Shown here: piece after piece, positions 1-7,294 of the stretch | Position numbering within the stretch: position 1 is the stretch's first letter | How the letters are laid out: the number at the start of each line of letters is the position of its first letter | Assembly: GCA_016297585.1 (NCBI GenBank) | Contig: JAEDGJ010000011.1 | Span: 1-26,272, forward strand | Source of the DNA: Clostridiaceae bacterium | GTDB taxonomy: Bacteria; Bacillota; Clostridia; Oscillospirales; QAMX01 | Direction of reading: 5' to 3' | Length of the DNA stretch: 26,272 nt | Program-made: the position numbers and the translations under genes | Notes under the pieces: generated by a model | Seen by the model: only the letters and a program-made list of their open reading frames with translations | Told to the model about the DNA's origin: nothing | Database searches by the model: none

Positions 1-752
1 CTTGCAAACGAGCGGGGGACGATGACGACGGTGGACGCGACGACAAAGCCCATCACGGCGAAGAACGACGCGGCATAGCGCCGCTCAAACAGGCGGTTGA
101 CCAGGCGCGCAAACGGAAAGACGCAGGCGCAGATGCCGAGCAGCATCGGCAGCAGCACGACGGGGGAAAAGGCGGCGATGCCGGCGGTCATCGGCTCGTA
201 CAGACCCATGTAGATCAGCAGCGACGAGGAGGACATGCCGGGGACGATCAGCGACAGCCCCCAGAGGATGCCGCAGAAGAAGAACCAGCCGGCGTTCGGC
301 GTCAGCGCAAGCGACGAGGACGCGCCCTCGATCAGCAGGAAGAACGCGAGCATCACGGCGGTGCTGAGCGCGAGGCTGACCCATGCGGAGACGGGGCGTC
401 CCTCGCGGTTGGCTTCCTTCCAGAGCGAGGGGAAGCTGCCGGCGATGAGTCCGATGAAAAGCGAGACGGCAAGCAGCGCGTGGGAGGCAAAGAGCAGCTC
501 GAGGAGCTTTGCGAAGATCCAGAAGCCCGCGAGCCAGCCGATGACGACGGGCAGGAAGAGCCGCCACGAGCTGCGGAAGGCGCGGATGGGATGGGCGAGC
601 AGCGCCATCATGGGCTGGTAGAGACCGAAGGTGACGCAGAGCACGCCGCCGCTGATGCCGGGCAGGATCGCGCCGCTGCCGATGATGATTCCCTGAAAGA
701 CGCGCAGCAGAAATTCCCCGATGGACTTCGGCGCGCCGGTATTCTTTTGCAA
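1..752 (-). CDS. DUF368 membrane protein, PopT-like undecaprenyl-phosphate translocase (3' partial)
   Basis: A polytopic membrane protein of the DUF368 family, whose characterised members (PopT) return undecaprenyl phosphate across the membrane for envelope synthesis. About 250 residues are visible and the C-terminus is cut by the window edge. Seen in the translation: an early segment GSGAILPGISGG and a second half-repeat LIVPGMSSSSLLIYMGLYEP. These are the paired glycine/proline motifs typical of the family, set among several hydrophobic helices. I chose the TTG start at 752 because GGAGGA lies 8 bases upstream and no in-frame ATG is near. The start is only 5 bases after the pssA stop, so the two genes are almost certainly co-transcribed and probably translationally coupled. 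Family assignment is confident; the transported substrate is inferred from the family. Confidence 0.85.
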   Translation of the reverse strand, partial: MQKNTGAPKSIGEFLLRVFQGIIIGSGAILPGISGGVLCVTFGLYQPMMALLAHPIRAFRSSWRLFLPVVIGWLAGFWIFAKLLELLFASHALLAVSLFIGLIAGSFPSLWKEANREGRPVSAWVSLALSTAVMLAFFLLIEGASSSLALTPNAGWFFFCGILWGLSLIVPGMSSSSLLIYMGLYEPMTAGIAAFSPVVLLPMLLGICACVFPFARLVNRLFERRYAASFFAVMGFVVASTVVIVPRSFA

Positions 753-757
753 GACGG

Positions 758-1399
758 TTATCCTCCAAATCCGAGAAGAAGACAGGCGATGGCGGCGGTG
801 CAGACGAGCATGGCGTACACCACGCGTCCCGAGAGCTTCGGGATGCGGATGTTTGCGACAAAGCAGAGCGAAATGAGCGCCATCGCGGCGTAAAATGCGG
901 GAGTAAGCAAAGTTGGGGTGCGCGAGAAGGCGAGATAGATCAGCGGCAGCAGCACCGCGGCGCTTGTGACGGGCAGTCCCTGATAAAAATGGCGCGGCTC
1001 GGCGGTTTCGGACTGGCGCTTTGCCTCGGAGACGTTGAAATACCCGAGCCGGATGACGGCCGTCAGGATGTACAGCGCCAGGATGACGGCGCCGAGGAAG
1101 CCGCGGACGCCGAGGCTCCAGGCGATGACCGCCGGAAAGACGCCGAAGCAGATCAGATCGCAGAGCGAATCGATCTGGATGCCGAAGCTCTTTTCGTCGT
1201 CCGAGCGCGGAATGCGCCGCGCGATGCGGCCGTCGAACATGTCGCAGACGCCGGAGACGAGCAGGCACAGCAGCGCCGACAGAATAAAGCCTTCCACGGC
1301 GAGAAAAATCCCCCAGACAGAGGACGCAAGCCCGATATAGGTAAGGATGACCGACGGGTTATAATACCCGATCAGCGCGGACGATGCCCATTGCTTCAT
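758..1399 (-). CDS. pssA: CDP-diacylglycerol-serine O-phosphatidyltransferase-like CDP-alcohol phosphatidyltransferase
   Basis: An integral membrane enzyme (213 residues) of the CDP-alcohol phosphatidyltransferase family. It shows the metal-binding signature D53-x2-D56-G57-x2-A60-R61, then G73-x3-D77-x3-D81, between hydrophobic helices. Family members transfer a phosphatidyl group from CDP-diacylglycerol to an alcohol. The overall form matches Gram-positive phosphatidylserine synthases (PssA), but serine as acceptor is an inference. I prefer the ATG at 1399, which has GGGGAG about 9 bases upstream, over an in-frame ATG at 1444. The longer form would put its first codons on a palindromic operator-like sequence and has no good ribosome binding site. 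The DUF368 gene follows after 5 bases. The insert between AR and the glycine is slightly longer than in classic members. Confidence 0.82.
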   Translation of the reverse strand: MKQWASSALIGYYNPSVILTYIGLASSVWGIFLAVEGFILSALLCLLVSGVCDMFDGRIARRIPRSDDEKSFGIQIDSLCDLICFGVFPAVIAWSLGVRGFLGAVILALYILTAVIRLGYFNVSEAKRQSETAEPRHFYQGLPVTSAAVLLPLIYLAFSRTPTLLTPAFYAAMALISLCFVANIRIPKLSGRVVYAMLVCTAAIACLLLGFGG

Positions 1400-1436
1400 G
1401 CTGTCTCGCTCCCCGTTTTGTATTCCGCAAACCCTG

Positions 1437-1469
1437 TATGACACGTTGTGTCATAGGACATACTATGTC
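1437..1469. promoter_or_regulatory. two adjacent palindromes upstream of pssA, possible operator and promoter
   Basis: TATGACAC-GTT-GTGTCATA at 1437-1455 is a perfect inverted repeat. One base later GACATA-C-TATGTC at 1457-1469 is a second perfect one. Both carry GACA/TGTC elements. On the minus strand a weak promoter CTGCAT (1485-1490), 17 bases, CATAGT (1462-1467) would place its -10 box on the second palindrome. That suits repressor binding. The promoter call is weak; the palindromes are certain. Confidence 0.5.
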
Positions 1470-1500
1470 GTTTGCGGAGAAATCATGCAGTTTTGGATAA

Positions 1501-1548
1501 AAGAAATAAACGAAAACGGTCCCGGACGGGTCACATCGCCCGGGACCG
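1501..1548 (-). terminator. intrinsic terminator after the 531-residue protein gene
   Basis: A perfect 9-bp stem, CGGTCCCGG at 1517-1525 with CCGGGACCG at 1540-1548, is followed on the minus strand by TTTTCGTTTATTTCTTTT. It lies just past the stop codon of the upstream minus-strand gene and separates it from pssA. Confidence 0.85.
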
Positions 1549-1554
1549 TGCGCA

Positions 1555-3150
1555 TTACAGTTCTTCGAATTCCGCGAGCAGGATGGGCGGGATCCATTCC
1601 GTCGGAACGCGGACGTCGGTGTCCAGAAAGACCTGCGTCTGCACGGGCACGCGGAGATTTTCCGTCGTATCCTCGAGCTCGTCGAAGGCGGAGTCGCTGT
1701 TGATCTGCAGCCGCATCGGGTTCCACGCCATCTTCTCATAGTAGAGCGTGTTGCCGTAGGCGTGCATGACGCGCTGGGGGTTGTTGCCGACAAAGGTGTA
1801 GAGCAGCGGCCGCGCGACGTAGATCCACGGGCCGATGTGGATGTAGATATGCGCGTCCACGCGCGGCAGGCCGTGGTCGCGGCGGATGGCGGAGGTCTCG
1901 ATGTAGGAGATGCCGAGGCAGGCCTCGCTCTTGCGGTCATAGACCGCGATCCACGGCGTCGCGGCGGGCAGATACTTTCCGCGGATGGGGTGGCGCGGCA
2001 GATCCTGGATATAGCTCGTCGTGACGGTGCCGTCCATGTTGCGCCACGCGACCTCGCTTGCCAGCTCGCGGCTCATGACGACCTCGGCCGAGCGCAGCGC
2101 GATGACGTCGCGGTCCTGCGTCAGCTCCATCGAGGAGGAGACGATGATGGGACGGAAGCCTGCGTAGAAGGTATAGGTGACGGCGCAGTGCACGTCGTCG
2201 TACATCGGCATATGGCCCCAGCGCTTGAGCGTGGCGAAGACCGGGCCGATCTCCCACTCGACGTTCTCCGGCGGATCCCAGTCGGACAGATGGTTCCACG
2301 GTGTCGGCGGCGCGTAGGTATCGGGGTTCCAGTCCATCGCGCCGTTGGTCTCGAGGTGATGCGCGAAGGTCTGATTCACGCCCTGCCGGACGGTGACCTC
2401 GTCGATCGCGCCGGACAGCGGGTGCAGCTTGACTTTGTAGTAGAGATTCTCGATCGTTTTCGCCATGCCTTCGCCCGAGACAGTAAGATCGGTCTTATAG
2501 ACGGGCTTTTCGGCGTCGGGGTTGCCGTAAAAGACGAGATAGACCGCTTTCCCGGACGCCGGGACGCGGGAGAGGAAGGCGACGTCGAAGTTCATCGTCG
2601 GCTGGCAGTGCTCGTCCGCGAAGCCGTCCCATTTCGAGACGTGGTAGACCTGGGAGGGAATCTCGCGCATGGCGCCGGTACGGCCGCAGACCTCGAGCAC
2701 GCGCACCTCGCGGACGGGGTCTGACAGCCGGTCGAGATAGACGGCCATCGGCTGATGCACGGGCTCCGCCTCACGGTCGAGCGCGGTCGTGTTCGAGAGG
2801 ACGATCGCCGCGCAATATTTCCACGAGGGCAGCGGCCACGCATCGGCAGGCTCCACGGCGGGGCAGGAAACGGACGCGGTTTCGCCGGAGGCCAGCGTGA
2901 TGTCGATCTGCGGGCAGTCTCCCGCGCGGGCGTCGGTGCGGACACGCAGCTCGGTATAGCTTCCGGCGCGCAGGATCCCCTTGCGGCATTCCTCGCCGTC
3001 GTTGAAGACGAAGACATCGCGGATCCACTCGCCGCAGACGGTGCAGCGGGAGACGGTGGTGTCGCCGGAAAGATCGGACACGGCAATGCGCGCACCGAAA
3101 TAGGGGAATTCGGGCGTCGGATAGGTGTGCGCAACGAATGTCAGTTGCAT
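1555..3150 (-). CDS. uncharacterised beta-rich protein, possibly carbohydrate-active
   Basis: A 531-residue protein that I cannot place in a family with confidence. It has no signal peptide and no membrane segment, so it is probably cytoplasmic. Composition is rich in aromatic residues and beta-strand patterns. The middle part contains IENLYYKVKLHPLSGAIDEV, which resembles the beta-sandwich openings seen in carbohydrate mutarotase-like, glycosidase and rhamnogalacturonan-lyase-type (YetA-like) domains. The N-terminal third has a cysteine cluster, CTVCGEW followed by EECRKG, that might bind metal. The ATG at 3150 has AAGGAGG 10 bases upstream; a TTG two codons earlier is too close to that site. 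The gene is monocistronic, with a clear promoter and terminator. Nearby TIM-barrel isomerase and amidohydrolase genes would fit a sugar-related role, but this is guesswork. Confidence 0.8.
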   Translation of the reverse strand: MQLTFVAHTYPTPEFPYFGARIAVSDLSGDTTVSRCTVCGEWIRDVFVFNDGEECRKGILRAGSYTELRVRTDARAGDCPQIDITLASGETASVSCPAVEPADAWPLPSWKYCAAIVLSNTTALDREAEPVHQPMAVYLDRLSDPVREVRVLEVCGRTGAMREIPSQVYHVSKWDGFADEHCQPTMNFDVAFLSRVPASGKAVYLVFYGNPDAEKPVYKTDLTVSGEGMAKTIENLYYKVKLHPLSGAIDEVTVRQGVNQTFAHHLETNGAMDWNPDTYAPPTPWNHLSDWDPPENVEWEIGPVFATLKRWGHMPMYDDVHCAVTYTFYAGFRPIIVSSSMELTQDRDVIALRSAEVVMSRELASEVAWRNMDGTVTTSYIQDLPRHPIRGKYLPAATPWIAVYDRKSEACLGISYIETSAIRRDHGLPRVDAHIYIHIGPWIYVARPLLYTFVGNNPQRVMHAYGNTLYYEKMAWNPMRLQINSDSAFDELEDTTENLRVPVQTQVFLDTDVRVPTEWIPPILLAEFEEL

Positions 3151-3203
3151 AAGCAAAAGGCCTCCTTATAGGTGATTTGAAAAAGCGCAGTCAGTTCGGT
3201 ATC

Positions 3204-3232
3204 AGTATACAGGATTGCGCGGGTAATTGCAA
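3204..3232 (-). promoter_or_regulatory. sigma-A type promoter of the 531-residue protein gene
   Basis: On the minus strand, TTGCAA (3227-3232), a 17-base spacer and TATACT (3204-3209). It lies about 55 bases upstream of the start codon. Confidence 0.8.
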
Positions 3233-3257
3233 GTGAATTTGTGAAAAAAGAGGAAAA

Positions 3258-3440
3258 TCATCCTTGGCCGCCGGACAGGAACCGGAGGACGGCGTATCCG
3301 AGGGACGCGCAGGACAGCACGGCGCCGATCATCGAGACGATGAGGAAGCCGCGGCGGCGCTTTTTCCGGTATCCCGCGGCAAAAACAAAGGTGATGACCG
3401 CAAACAGCGTGAAAATCAGCAGGACAATGCCGGGATCCAT
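3258..3440 (-). CDS. small two-helix membrane protein
   Basis: A 60-residue protein made of two hydrophobic segments (about residues 4-25 and 31-52) joined by a very basic turn, KKRRRG. The positive-inside rule puts that turn in the cytoplasm and both ends outside. The gene starts 3 bases after the MORN protein stop. It has GGAGG 8 bases before the ATG, so it is well supported as a real coding sequence translated from the same message. I do not recognise a family. The tight coupling suggests it acts with the membrane-anchored MORN protein, perhaps as an accessory subunit, but nothing in the sequence shows this directly. Confidence 0.7.
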   Translation of the reverse strand: MDPGIVLLIFTLFAVITFVFAAGYRKKRRRGFLIVSMIGAVLSCASLGYAVLRFLSGGQG

Positions 3441-3443
3441 CTC

Positions 3444-4730
3444 TCAGCCCTCCACATAGCGCACGAAAGCGCCGTTATCGTAGTACGCGTAATCGAGGCT
3501 TGCGTCGGACGCGCGGTAGAAGAGGAAGATGCCGGTCGCGCTGTCGTCTGTGAACTTGCCGTTGATCCAGTCGCCGTTTGCGAAATAGAAGGTGCCCTCG
3601 ACGCGCACGCCGTCGTCAAACGTCCCCTCGAAGCGGGTGCCGTCGGCGTAGGTCATGACGCCCATGCCGGTGCGCCGGTCGCCCGCGAAGTCGCCGCTGT
3701 AGACGTTGCCGCTGTCCGCCCAGGTATAGGTGCCCGCGCCGTCGCGGAGATTTTCCCGGAAAAACCCTTCGTAGGTGTCGCCGTTTGACCAGGTGAACGT
3801 GCCGGCGCCGCTGCGGAGGTCGTTTTCGAACGCGCCCTCGTAGACGTCGCCGTTTGCGTACTGCATCCGGCCGATGCCCTCGCGCTTGCCGTCGACGACG
3901 CTGCCGCAGTAGATGCTGTTGTCCTCGTAGACGATCGCCGCGTCCTCGTCCGTCAGCACGCCGTCCGTCAGCTTTCCGGTGTAGGTGCCGAAGCCGGGCA
4001 GCGTCAGCGAGCCCTCGTCGCCGCGCTCGTCCTCGGCCCACAGACCGTCGAACACGACGCCGTCGGGATAGGTCATCTTCCCTTCGCCGTCGCGGAGCCC
4101 GGCGAGAAATTCCCCTTCATAGACGGAGCCGTCGGGGTAGGTCATCCTGCCGACGCCGCTGATGACGCCGGAGACCCATTCGCCCTCATAAACGGAGCCG
4201 TCGGGATAGGTCATCTCGCCGTAGCCGTTGATCCGGTCGTTTTTCCACGCGCCGGAGTATTCGCGGCCGTCGTGGAAGACGAAATGTCCCATGCCCTCGC
4301 GCTGTCCGTCGACGTAATCGCCGCTGTAGGTGCCGTCGGGATAGGGCTGCTCGTCAAACGTGCCCTGACGCAGCGTCGTCGTGACCTCGGTCGTGGTCGT
4401 CGTGGCGGCGGTAGTCGCGGCGGTCGTCGCCGCCGTCGTGGTCGTCGTCGCGATGGTCTGCGCGGGCGAGGTGGAGACGGCGGGGGAGCCCTGATTTTCG
4501 GACGCCGGGGTATCGGAGGAGGAGCGGGCGAGCCAGATGAAAAAGCCGATCAGAAAGACGAGGATGAGGCCGAGAATTACGGCGATGACGGCGGACAATA
4601 CGCCGCGCCGGGGACTGCGGGGCTCCCCGTGCGGGGCGTTTGCGTTGGACCCCGCGCCGGTGGAATAGCCGCAGGACGGGCAGAAAACGGTGTTATCCGG
4701 AATGTTTTTGCCGCAATTTCTGCAATACAT
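3444..4730 (-). CDS. zinc-ribbon, membrane-anchored MORN-repeat protein
   Basis: 428 residues in four parts. An N-terminal zinc ribbon (C3-x2-C6, C17-x2-C20) is followed by one transmembrane helix (about 44-68) and a low-complexity threonine/alanine linker (about 92-119). The rest is about 11-12 tandem MORN repeats of about 23 residues (133 to about 405), with units such as YEGEWVSGVISGVGRMTYPDG in variant form. Repeats 5, 6 and 12 are degenerate. The predicted topology is a cytoplasmic zinc ribbon with the MORN array outside, held off the membrane by the Thr-rich spacer, which may be O-glycosylated. MORN arrays form elongated beta-hairpin sheets that bind proteins or lipids. AAGGAGG lies 6 bases before the ATG. 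The gene follows the isomerase gene by about 80 bases and directly precedes the 60-residue membrane protein. Function unknown. Confidence 0.88.
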   Translation of the reverse strand: MYCRNCGKNIPDNTVFCPSCGYSTGAGSNANAPHGEPRSPRRGVLSAVIAVILGLILVFLIGFFIWLARSSSDTPASENQGSPAVSTSPAQTIATTTTTAATTAATTAATTTTTEVTTTLRQGTFDEQPYPDGTYSGDYVDGQREGMGHFVFHDGREYSGAWKNDRINGYGEMTYPDGSVYEGEWVSGVISGVGRMTYPDGSVYEGEFLAGLRDGEGKMTYPDGVVFDGLWAEDERGDEGSLTLPGFGTYTGKLTDGVLTDEDAAIVYEDNSIYCGSVVDGKREGIGRMQYANGDVYEGAFENDLRSGAGTFTWSNGDTYEGFFRENLRDGAGTYTWADSGNVYSGDFAGDRRTGMGVMTYADGTRFEGTFDDGVRVEGTFYFANGDWINGKFTDDSATGIFLFYRASDASLDYAYYDNGAFVRYVEG

Positions 4731-4809
4731 GAAAAGCCTCCTTGCTGTAAAAGCGAGATATGCGTGCGGAAGGTTCGGGGAGAAAACCTGTCAAAACGCC
4801 GCGCCGTTT

Positions 4810-5613
4810 TTATGTATGCGCGTTCTGCGCGTTGAATGCGGCGAACAGGCGGCGCTTGTTGTCGGCGACGGCGGCGGGGGTATAATAGGCGCGCACCTCG
4901 TACATAAAGGGCCCCGCGTATCCGACGCGCTCCAGCGCGCCGAGGATGGCGTTCCAGTCGTTTTTGCCCTCGCCGGGGAGCCAGTGGCGCTCGTCGAGGA
5001 AGTCGTAGTCGGAGATATGCACGGTCAGGATGCGGGAGCCGAGCCGGGCGATGGCGTCCTCGGCGCGCTCGCGCATGAAATGGTTCATGTCGACGCAGAA
5101 GCCGACGTTGTCCAGTCCCTCGGCGAGGACGAGCAGCTCCTCCGAGCTGCCGCCGATGCGGGGGATCTTCAGATCCTCGAGCGCGACGGGCACGCCGGTC
5201 TCGCGGGCGATCGCCGCGGCGTTTTCGCGGATGTGGGCGATACGCACGGCGTCCTCGGACTCCGGGATCGGCCAGTAGCAGGGGTGGAGGACGAAACGGG
5301 CGGGACGCGCCGGGAGGAAGGCTTCCGCGACGGCGAGCTGACGGCGCAGCAGGAACTGATGCTGCCCCGGCGTGACGGCGGAGGCGTCCCAGTCCCAGCC
5401 GAACGGCAGATGCACCGACTGCACGGTCACGCCGTGCGCGCGGAGGATGCCGATGCGCCGGACGACCTCCCCGAGATCGGCGGGGCCGAAGGTCGGCAGG
5501 ATGCCGCCGGGGGAGATCTCCACGTTCCGGATGCCCGCGTCCACATAGGAGGCGACGAGCTCGTCGGTGATGCTGCCGAAGGAGATGTTGCGCGCAAGCG
5601 TCAGATCGTACAT
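4810..5613 (-). CDS. sugar phosphate isomerase/epimerase-like TIM barrel
   Basis: A 267-residue xylose-isomerase-like TIM barrel (AP endonuclease 2 superfamily). The visible metal-site candidates are E146 (ALEDLKIPR), D175 and H178 (CVDMNHF) and H199 (TVHISDYD), in the usual order on successive strands. Members isomerise or epimerise keto-sugars or act on inositol derivatives; the substrate here cannot be told. AAGGAG lies about 11 bases before the ATG at 5613. The gene diverges from the amidohydrolase gene at 5762, and the MORN gene lies downstream on the same strand. Being next to a metal-dependent hydrolase suggests a shared catabolic or house-cleaning role, which is an inference. Confidence 0.8.
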   Translation of the reverse strand: MYDLTLARNISFGSITDELVASYVDAGIRNVEISPGGILPTFGPADLGEVVRRIGILRAHGVTVQSVHLPFGWDWDASAVTPGQHQFLLRRQLAVAEAFLPARPARFVLHPCYWPIPESEDAVRIAHIRENAAAIARETGVPVALEDLKIPRIGGSSEELLVLAEGLDNVGFCVDMNHFMRERAEDAIARLGSRILTVHISDYDFLDERHWLPGEGKNDWNAILGALERVGYAGPFMYEVRAYYTPAAVADNKRRLFAAFNAQNAHT

Positions 5614-5698
5614 ACGCTGTGAAGCTCCTTTTCATGATTTTTTTGCGGCTTTTATCGCCGCGGCGTGTCCCGGGATGCCCTTGCATGGGAAAAAACGC

Positions 5699-5727
5699 TT
5701 GCAAAGGGCAAAGAAGTATGGTACACT
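5699..5727 (+). promoter_or_regulatory. promoter of the amidohydrolase gene
   Basis: TTGCAA (5699-5704), a 17-base spacer, TACACT (5722-5727), about 35 bases before the start codon. Confidence 0.75.
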
Positions 5728-5761
5728 GGCTGCACGAGAACGAAAAAAGGGGGAAATGCGA

Positions 5762-6664
5762 ATGTTTATCGACTTTCACGCCCACGCGTACCGCAAACCG
5801 GTGCCGTTTGTCACGCGGTTTTACTCCATCGAGGAGCTTCTCGCGCGCGACGCCGAGCTCGGCATCGACCGCACCGTCCTGCTGCCCGTCGTAAGCCCCG
5901 AGATCTACTTCCCGCAGGCCAACGAGGACATCCTCGACATGCGCGACGCCTACCCCGACCGCGTGATCGCGTTCTGCAACGTCGACCCGCGCGCGCTGTC
6001 GAATTCCGCGCATGCGAAGCTCGACGAGGTGTTCGCCTACTACAAGGAGCGCGGCTGCCGGGGCATCGGCGAGGTCATGCCGAACCTCGAGCTGCAGGAC
6101 CCGCGGGTGCAGAACCTCTTTGCCTGCGCCGAAAAGGTGGGGCTGCCGGTCATTTTTGACGGCTCGGACGTCAAAACCGGGGATTTCGGTCTCTACGACG
6201 ACCCGGGACTTCCCCAGCTCGAGCATACGCTGCAGAAATTCCCGCGTCTGACACTCTTCGGGCACGGTCCGGTCTTCTGGTCGGAGATCGCCCGGCTCGA
6301 GACGCCCGGCTCGCGCGGCTTTGTCTTCCGGCGCGACGGAGAGCAGGTCGGACGGCTGCCGCAGGGAAAGGTCACGGAGGAGGGCGTCGTCCCGAAGCTC
6401 CTGCGCGCGTATCCGAATCTCATGGGAGACCTCTCGGACTTCACGGCCTACAACGCCTTCGCCCGCGACGAGGACTACGGCGCGCGCTTCATGACGGAGT
6501 TTTCCGACCGGCTCTTTTTCGGCACCGACCTGTGCTCGGTCGGCATGCCCGTGCCGCTGCCGGAGCTGCTGCTGCGCTGGCGCCGGGAGGGGCGCATCTC
6601 GGAGGAGGTATTCTATAAGGTTTCGCGCGGCAACGCCGAGCGGCTGTTAGGGCTGGAGGGCTGA
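5762..6664 (+). CDS. amidohydrolase-family metal-dependent hydrolase
   Basis: A 300-residue protein of the Amidohydro_2 type (TIM-barrel hydrolases and decarboxylases). It starts FIDFHAHAYRK with the H6-x-H8 metal pair. H168 (TLFGHGPVFW) and D256 (FFGTDLC) are in the positions of the later metal or catalytic residues. The open frame continues far upstream, but the promoter at 5699-5727 lies inside that extension. A GGGGGA site sits 8 bases before the ATG at 5762, while the ATG at 5756 is too close to it. The 3' end overlaps the convergent GNAT gene by 18 bases. Substrate unknown; a lactonase, amidase or decarboxylase activity would all be compatible with the family. Confidence 0.85.
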   Translation: MFIDFHAHAYRKPVPFVTRFYSIEELLARDAELGIDRTVLLPVVSPEIYFPQANEDILDMRDAYPDRVIAFCNVDPRALSNSAHAKLDEVFAYYKERGCRGIGEVMPNLELQDPRVQNLFACAEKVGLPVIFDGSDVKTGDFGLYDDPGLPQLEHTLQKFPRLTLFGHGPVFWSEIARLETPGSRGFVFRRDGEQVGRLPQGKVTEEGVVPKLLRAYPNLMGDLSDFTAYNAFARDEDYGARFMTEFSDRLFFGTDLCSVGMPVPLPELLLRWRREGRISEEVFYKVSRGNAERLLGLEG

Positions 6665-7270
6665 GAGCGCCGAGGGACGCCCGAGAGACGCGTAATACGC
6701 CGCCAGACGCTCGCGGATGACGAGCCAGGCCTGCTCGGGCTGGAAGTCGCCGTGATGCCAGCGCACGGGGCGCTTCCAGACGGGACGGAAGCCGAACTGC
6801 AGATACAGGCCGATGGCGGGATAGCTCGGGGACTGCGTGGTCAGATAGATCCGGTCCCCGAGCTTTTCCGCCGCGGCGACGTCGAAGAGCGCGGTCAGAA
6901 GCGCCTTGCACAGGCCGAGTCCGTCATAGGCGGGATCGGTCGCGACGTAGTGGACGCGCGGGAGCACGTCTCCCATCGTGTCGCCCGGCCAGAGCGATGC
7001 CGTCGCAACGGGAACGCCCGAGGCGTTCAGCGCGAACAGACAGCGCGTGCGGCGCAGGTCTTCGTCCGGGAACTCGCGGCGGAAGATGCCGAGCGCGTAA
7101 TCGATCGAGCGCATCCCCTCGGCGGCGCATTCGATGCGCGCCCAGTCGTGCTCGAAGCCCTCGCGCCAGCCGGAGATCGTAAAGCCCGCGGGAACGGCAA
7201 ACCGGGGATAGCGCCCCGCGTCAAAGGTCTCCATCACGGCATCGTAATAGGGTACGGTCAGGTCCATCAT
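6647..7270 (-). CDS. GNAT-family N-acetyltransferase
   Basis: A protein of about 207 residues with a C-terminal GNAT fold. The acetyl-CoA loop region reads VATDPAYDGLGLCKALLTAL, followed by a beta-strand and the YLQFGFRPVW motif typical of the last GNAT helix and strand. It probably acetylates a small molecule or an N-terminus; the substrate is unknown. The frame can open at a GTG at 7282, but that codon overlaps the ribosome binding site. The ATG at 7270, 11 bases after AAGGAG, is more likely. It is the third gene of the DUF2812 - Gfo/Idh/MocA - GNAT operon. Its end overlaps the convergent amidohydrolase gene by 18 bases. Confidence 0.8.
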   Translation of the reverse strand: MMDLTVPYYDAVMETFDAGRYPRFAVPAGFTISGWREGFEHDWARIECAAEGMRSIDYALGIFRREFPDEDLRRTRCLFALNASGVPVATASLWPGDTMGDVLPRVHYVATDPAYDGLGLCKALLTALFDVAAAEKLGDRIYLTTQSPSYPAIGLYLQFGFRPVWKRPVRWHHGDFQPEQAWLVIRERLAAYYASLGRPSALSALQP

Positions 7271-7294
7271 AGGCGGTTTCACTCCTTGCGAAGC

